This document shows, in pieces, positions 57,801 to 64,000 of a stretch of 64,000 nucleotides of DNA. The notes under the pieces were generated by a model. It was not told the DNA's origin, ran no database searches, and worked only from the letters and a program-made list of their open reading frames with translations. How positions within the stretch are numbered: the stretch's first letter is position 1; each line of letters begins with the position of its first letter. The DNA is from Sipunculus nudus (Eukaryota > Annelida > Sipuncula > Golfingiida > Sipunculidae). The stretch spans positions 13,543,601 to 13,607,600 of the forward strand of contig CM049319.1 in NCBI GenBank assembly GCA_026874595.1. The letters run 5' to 3'. Made by a program: the position numbers and the translations under genes.

Positions 57801-59900
57801 ACAAATGTGTATGTCTACATCGAAAGGCCATACAACAAAGTATCACACCAGATAATAAATAATGTAAGCATATCTGCCCTGATATCATAATCATAGAGAT
57901 ATGGGAGTAAGAGATACAGATATTGTGGTGTACTCACAGTGTAAGTGATTATCCTATGGGTTACTACAATGCAACTGTACTATTAATGCAACTGTACTTG
58001 TTAGAGTACAAGTATAACCACCACTGCTCACGCCCCTGTGCAAGTTAAGACACTACATAAGCTGGCTTTAAAGGTTCTGAATTGTCTGCGGGCATTTTAT
58101 TTTTGTGGAACATGCGGGTAAATTTTTTAAAAGAAAATATTAACCAAACAATCAGTTTATTATAAAAGTTTTAAATAGCCAGCTAATCATCAGTCTACAT
58201 TAATGATATCATGTGGGTCTACTTTACCATCCAGGTAAGCAATGAGCTACCGATAAGGCTTGCATGATGAAATGCATAGGAAACAATATTATCTTTGTAT
58301 TGAAAAAATTCCTGGATCTTATCTTGTGAAATAGGTATTTAGTTCTACCCAGGTATGGGTAAAACTTGAATATTTCAGCAGTAACAGACTTACAAGTGTT
58401 TCTATTAAAGTACATCTGCACTTACACTGACCAGTGTATGTGGACTTGCTCTTGCTCTCATATAATATATTAGTATGCTAAAAGATCATTTTTGTACAAC
58501 CCCATAGTCAGCTGAGCTAAAATAAGATAAGTCATCATAATATTATGTACCGGTATATACTGTCCATGAACTCCAGATAAGGACACTAATAATTGGGCAG
58601 AAAGACTGACAGAACATTCTTCTTTATATTTGTATATATTAGTTTTAAGTTAACGAGAGGCACAGATACCTGACAAGTCATCACGTGTGACTAACAGATC
58701 TGTATTGCTCATTAGTGTTAGTAAGCTTATAAACCTGCCCGTCAGCCATTCTGCTTTGACACCCTTGTGACCACAATACGCAGTTAAACACAAATATGTA
58801 TATCATACACATACACATAACTTTTTCATAAAATCCTTATTTACTGATATGCAACTTCATAACCCATTTAGAATTTCTAATTCTGTAAAGGTAGTGGGGG
58901 GTGGGGGGGAGGGGAGTCAAAGGATTAGTTTTTCTGAGGATTGTGTGTTTAATGCTTTTGTGTGTATTTGCGCTGTGTTTAACAGAGATTTGTCAGTTTA
59001 TAAGATCTAATTATTATTATTAAATATTATTACATAAATTGCTTTATTTTGACATATTATTATTATTATCATTATTATTGATTTATTACATGTACTATTA
59101 TTCAAATCTAACTTTATTTGAAATTCTGCATATTCAAGAACTACCAGAGTCTTTATTTTGACTTTCTGCATTTTTAAAGTTAATATATGTTTCCTACCTT
59201 TTTATATAATTTGATTTATCCAGAGCTTTGTTTTGTTAACACTGTATATTGTAAGGATCACTGGCAAGAGACCAATGACATATACCGTACACACTGGAAA
59301 ATTCATTAGATAAATATACACACACTGGAGCACTCGGCTATTGTTTGTGTAGACAGAATAACTGCTTTTCCAGGTTTCAATACCAACAAATCTACTTAAC
59401 CACATAAAAACCCTTGACTAGGCTCATTACATGAAATCTCAGTCAGAGTCGAATAAATATTGTAAAATAACTTCATGTTACATGGTGAACAATACATACG
59501 GGTATACAGGAAGTTATACAACTCAAACATTAGCAGTTTGGCCCAGATTAAGCATATATCTGATAAAAAAGGAAACGTATCATATGGTGTCATACAATTT
59601 TCAACAACTATTAATTATTAAAATATGAACAAGTACTGGACAAGTGTTGTCTTCACTTTGATCTTTGATCTTTGACAGATGTGACAAAATGTATTTACAG
59701 TATAAATACCATCTATTAAAAGTGATCAATGCACTGCAGATAAAAAGTCAATGTTCTTAGCTCATCATCTGACCATGTTAAAATTGTCATTATTATTTTC
59801 CCTCCTTTATCTTTCAGGTCTGTTCATTCCTGCTGTTTTTCCCCACTTATGAGGACACAAAGTACCATCCAAACAATTATCACTAATACTAGATTATCGA
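57801..59900. other. AT-rich DNA, no clear gene
   Basis: Upstream of PLEKHF2 exon 2 on the minus strand. I searched for a first exon encoding the family start MVDRL and found none. A possible + strand acceptor with a strong pyrimidine tract ends at 59818 but leads only to 22 codons before a stop. Confidence 0.45.
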
Positions 59901-60086
59901 CAGGGGTGGATCAAGGGCAGGTGATTGTTCAGGAGTTTTAAACCCCCCCTCACTGGGAAAATTACTTATATTTTTTTTTTGGGGGGGGGGGGGGGGAGAG
60001 GGGGGAAGGTGTTTTCAGGGCACCCAATGTAAAAAGTTATCCCCTTTAATCCTAAAGATCTGATCTATATTTGCAATCCACCCCTG
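59901..60086. mobile_element. Short hAT-like MITE with poly-G tract
   Basis: Ends CAGGGGTGGATCAAGG and, reverse-complemented, CAGGGGTGGATTGCAAAT. Only 186 bp, with a long poly-G run near 59980-59996. No clear target duplication. Confidence 0.45.
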
Positions 60087-60171
60087 ACCAATACTAACAG
60101 ATTCCTGGGTGAAGAGGGTGTACCCCGTGTGGTACAGACCTTGGCTATGTGTCTTAGTGTAGGAGTATGTT

Positions 60172-60238
60172 CCTATTGGGATGTGAACCCAAAAACTTGT
60201 GGTAAGTGGTTGCAAGTACCACTACACCACATAGAACA
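60172..60238 (-). repeat. tRNA-like unit (SINE head)
   Basis: On the minus strand TGTGGTGTAGTGGTA resembles an A box and GGGTTCACATCCC (60178-60190) a B box, in tRNA spacing. Probably a tRNA-derived SINE head; no full cloverleaf confirmed. Confidence 0.5.
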
Positions 60239-60239
60239 A

Positions 60240-61839
60240 GTTCTGCTTGCAAGATAACTAAAACATCCTGAAGCGTCATATTATTTATTTTACGTGTCAG
60301 TATGTGACACATTTATTTGTCAAATATGAACTAAAATTTTTTTTAATGACAGTCAGTTAGTCTATCTGATGAAAACTGTTACCCCTAGGAAGCAGGAAGA
60401 AAATTACAAAAACTGTAACATTTTTTTATGTACAGTGAGTATCAGAGGAAAATACACAAAAAGGGGTATTTCCATCAGTAATATTTCAATTAATTATCAT
60501 GTTTGTTAGCGTCTTAAAGCATTACTTTAACTATCTGCACACTATTTAAGAGATTTTCAAAAAGTCTCTGTCAGTGTGAATCCTTGAAGTCCTGATGATG
60601 GCTCTGATCTGCATTCAGATTCATGACCCAATTTTCTGTCATTCCAACGGACCGCCTCTCTACATCCCATGTAATCACTTCACAGCCAATAAGAATGAAG
60701 GTACAAGATATCAAAAGGGTTTATCTGTAAATCTTGCAAACTATGTGCATGTTTCCCTGAGTGCTCTCTTGTTGTTATAAATATGAAATATTACACAAGC
60801 ATAAAGATATATATGGGCTTCCTTTGGTAACCATGTTTATAATTTTTATATTTGGACTGCATTCATCTATTCTTTTATGTAATCCAGTGCATTGCAATAA
60901 ACATATAAAATGGCATGATTTTTTCAAGTATTCAAATATGTAATCTAGCTGATGATCAAAACTGGTTTTCTAAAAATATCTTATTTTTGTCTTACTCTTA
61001 GGTCTATTTATTTCAATGACCTTTCAATGATTATCCATTTTCCAGGAAATGGACACACATAAGGGTATATATCTGAGTGAACAAAGAAAGACATATTTCA
61101 ACCACTAATTCAAATAATGCAACATTTGACTGACACCAAATGCTTCTTAAACATGGGAATTACATAGTTATCATTCATTAAGAGGACAAAAATGGTTAAA
61201 AGGTCAATTAAAATATAACTTACACACTCTGCTGCTTGACAACAACATGGAGAAGGTCAAACCAAGGTGCAACTCAAGCCGAGTATGTGGATTTGAGGTT
61301 ATATATTAAATTAAGTCATGTGACTGAGGTCATGTCACTGAAGGAATATCCATGGTTAAGTGGCTGTGAGGTTATATTTTCATTTATTTAATTAACACAG
61401 TGCATGACACAAGAAACATTATCAGGAATGTTAGAACATTTTTTAAAGCAAAATTTGCTGAAATAACCAATATTTTGGGTCTTATACATGCATTTAACCA
61501 GTGAATATATTTTTCCTTATATGGCCCATATTAATTAGAAAATATGCCTAGGTTTCTTGAATGTGAAATTAATTATAATATGATGTGGAAGTATTATTTT
61601 GAATAGGAGGAGGGAGATTCATCGAGATTCATCTTTATGCATTGTCCATTTACACAATGCACACTAAATCTTCCTGTTATTAATAGTGTTATACAGTCCT
61701 GGTTTTGTTGATAAATGCTGTATTATAATAATAAAAGGTAATATTGATTATTCTCATTGATTATTCACCTATTATATTACCAAAACCAGGATATAAATTG
61801 AAATTTAAAGATCAATAATATTATAAATAGGCAGAAACC
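60240..61839. other. Non-coding AT-rich DNA
   Basis: No exon, RNA gene or recognisable transposon seen; chance open frames only. Confidence 0.45.
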
Positions 61840-61922
61840 TACTCTCATTGCCACACAGTAGACTGAACCAAGATCACCAGCAGAGAGAGCTGAGTGTGTT
61901 ACCACTCAACTGTCCACCCCTG
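61840..61922 (-). repeat. tRNA-like unit (SINE head)
   Basis: On the minus strand ACAGTTGAGTGGTAACACAC resembles an A box and GGTGATCTTGGTTCAGTC a degenerate B box. Confidence 0.45.
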
Positions 61923-63798
61923 CTTAAAAGTGAAGAACATCACATCCAAAATTTAATCATCTATTTATTGCCTAAAGCTTGGTCCACTTCTCAATGAAAC
62001 TTTACTGAACTAAACCATATAATTTGGTATATACAGTTCATTTCAACCTCAGAATGTAAAACTATAATATACAAACAGATGTAAAACACACAAAATTGAA
62101 CATACTTTTGTATCAACTCAAAGCTTTAACAAACATTACCCTGTCTATCTAGACAAAAATTTGGGGAGATCTATCAATATCATTTTATTAATATTTCTAC
62201 ACAATGCAGGCAAACATAAAAACTTCCTCCCATAAAAGACAGAGTACTTGGTTCTATGAAATCTGGGATACATCTGGCTGTGGTTTGAAACTTCCTTAAT
62301 TACATAATATTACAATCACAAAATATATGAAACATGAAATATTATCAATATTAGAGAAAAGAATAAAAATACAGAGAGTATTCGAGATCAGAGAGCACAC
62401 ACCTCAATCATGATTTATAACATCATTTCCGATTTAACATCTAATTAAGCCTAATAAAAATCTAAATAAAGTCACAAATGCCTCAAACATAAGAAAAGCA
62501 ATTATTAAATTTTCAAACACCATGTTTGCAATCCATAGTATCATACAGGCTGATGCACTAACACTTTCCATATAATTTACACAATACCTACTCTGAATCA
62601 ACTCCAAATCTGACTGGATAATCTTGAGATTTCTTTCTACTATAAAACTCATATATCCAAAACAAATTCAGAATCTGAAATTTTATTACATATGTTATTG
62701 GGAGATTTCTTAAAAATGTCACATTTTGAAATTGTTGGGCCATAACCTTAGGAGAGATATCACTCATTTACAGTAGAAAGACAAACAAATAAAATTTATA
62801 GACAAATGAACAGACAGACAAAGACCTGTGAAAATAGTGATCTTCACCAGACTACACTTTGGAGGTAAAAATGCATCCTTACCTTCAAATAGATTCAAAA
62901 TGGTTCCTGGGAAGCCCATATTGTAATTAAACTTTAAAGCATCCAATGATAATTCCACAAAGATTTTACAATAACAAGCTGGATAGGCCACCACCGACCT
63001 TAGCTGTACTGTGCTCAACCTAGAACAGCACTGACCATATGCAGAGAAAGGTATATAACATCTTGTCAAAATAGACCACAGAGAAACCTCAAATACACAC
63101 AATGGGTGCATGAACTTTTGTGATGTTAACAAGTCTGACCTGGTGACAGCCCATGAACATGATGTACACTGATGAGTCATAAAGGATTCTACTATTAATA
63201 AACTAAAGATGTACAATTGTACAGCTCAGTCATGCATGACTAAAACCCTTCCCTTTTTAAATTACACAGATACGGGTTGAAGGGTTACTTTTTTTGCCGT
63301 CCCATCAACAGGACACAAACTATTCAATATCACTACAATGACCTTTATGAGTCACTGGTGCATCAATACCTTGTGATACTAAGTCAGATATCATGTAAAA
63401 CTTTTAAAAGCTAGGGGTTGAAGAGTTACTTTTCTTTAGTCGGCATCAAAAGAACACATACATAGAAAACTATTCCATTTTATTACAATGACCAATTTGT
63501 GTATATAATAATACATTAAGATACAAAGTAAAATATGATACTGGTATCCTCAGATGTCCCTGTATCGAAAACTTTGATGAAAGTCTGACTTGATCAATGA
63601 TATTTTGATTATCTTATTATTAGTTTTTATTTCCTCTTATAATGAAGAGTACATACTCACACTATTTCATAATACAGAGAGAAGTACACACATGACAAAG
63701 TAGTCACCTGAGATATCTTAAGTTAAATGCCCTTTGTAAGAAATTAATGAAACAGCAACTGAATGGCTAATCCTCTATATATTAGATTTTACTCATGA
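61923..63798. other. AT-rich DNA with one doubtful minus-strand exon-like frame
   Basis: A minus-strand segment at about 62883-63004 is open and ends in a good donor (GAAG|GTAAGG), but its acceptor is weak and the peptide matches nothing I know. Nothing else is supported. Confidence 0.35.
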
Positions 63799-63852
63799 TA
63801 TACCAACAATTCTGACATACAACCTGTGACTTCTCATCGTCTGCGTGTTAGA

Positions 63853-64000
63853 ATGGCAGCTGATTTGTTTCAAGAAAGTGGGAGAAGTAAACCTGTCAGG
63901 GGATCAATAAGGGAGTCAGATGCCAGTACTCCATCAACGACTCGCTATGAATCTATCTGTGGAAAGAATTTGGTGGCAAAGGGGACACGTATCACCAAAG
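63853..64000 (+). CDS. Possible start exon of an unidentified gene, cut by the window edge
   Basis: ATG at 63853 has a favourable context (A at -3, G at +4) and opens 49 codons to the edge without a stop, beginning MAADLFQESGRSKPVRGSIR. The composition is Ser/Thr/Arg-rich and hydrophilic. The frame is open back to a stop at 63796. A pyrimidine-rich stretch ending TTAG just before the ATG could instead be an acceptor, making this an internal exon in phase 2, which does not fit the phase-0 end of the 56418 exon directly. No family recognised. Confidence 0.4.
   Translation, partial: MAADLFQESGRSKPVRGSIRESDASTPSTTRYESICGKNLVAKGTRITK

Noticed and set aside
59819-59887. Possible terminal + strand exon after a strong pyrimidine tract
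   Set aside because: Only 22 codons, no similarity known to me, and no evidence that it joins the 56418 exon.
62764-63216. 150-codon minus-strand frame, with an exon-like part at about 62883-63004
   Set aside because: Good donor but weak acceptor and unrecognised peptide; not strong enough to call a gene.

Overview
This window is AT-rich, intron-rich eukaryotic nuclear DNA dominated by transposon-derived repeats. I infer a marine bivalve mollusc. The basis is repeats that resemble the ACGG-microsatellite 'pearl'/Helitron-like elements known from bivalves, tRNA-derived SINE-like units, and frequent long poly-C/poly-G and (TA)n tracts. Nothing looks bacterial: genes are in pieces, with GT-AG introns and no operons. 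No species can be named from the sequence alone.

Two conserved genes can be rebuilt exon by exon with every reading phase agreeing. (1) A UBE2T-like ubiquitin-conjugating enzyme on the + strand, six coding exons from 935 to 16557, 215 residues, catalytic Cys86 present. (2) A PLEKHF2-like (phafin-2) PH-FYVE endosomal adaptor on the - strand, eight coding exons from 57242 down to 27770; only the first few codons are missing from view. The two genes converge, with about 11 kb of repeat-rich DNA between their stop codons. A third, unidentified + strand start exon (56418-56591) lies inside the 22-kb intron of the PLEKHF2-like gene, next to a CpG-rich stretch. A further possible + strand start exon runs off the right edge (63853-64000).

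Layout. 1-934: upstream DNA and TATA-less promoter of UBE2T with an ETS-type site. 1044-6192 (UBE2T intron 1): a degraded Penelope-like retroelement with a GIY-YIG domain, inverted terminal repeats and a hammerhead ribozyme motif in each; then a minisatellite and a hAT-like element. 6193-9104: UBE2T exons 2-5. 9105-16374 (intron 5): two large repeat copies (A and B) and a LINE 3' end. 17995-22408: copies C and D. 22409-27769: no gene seen. 27770-35187: PLEKHF2 exons 3-9, with a hAT element with a perfect 8-bp target duplication, a pogo-like inverted-repeat element and a palindromic MITE in its introns. 35188-57177: a huge intron filled by repeat copies E, F, G and H, nested Helitron-like elements, and a second repeat array at 48.6-51.2 kb. 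57243-64000: mostly non-coding with tRNA-like units.

The most interesting structure is a modular repeat family (copies A-H). All share one pair of termini: a TGACCCATGGGTCA palindrome at one end, and an ACGG-type microsatellite plus hairpin at the other. They carry three unrelated kinds of internal cores. One copy (H) can be compared with a nearby duplicated empty site, which fixes its ends to within about two bases.
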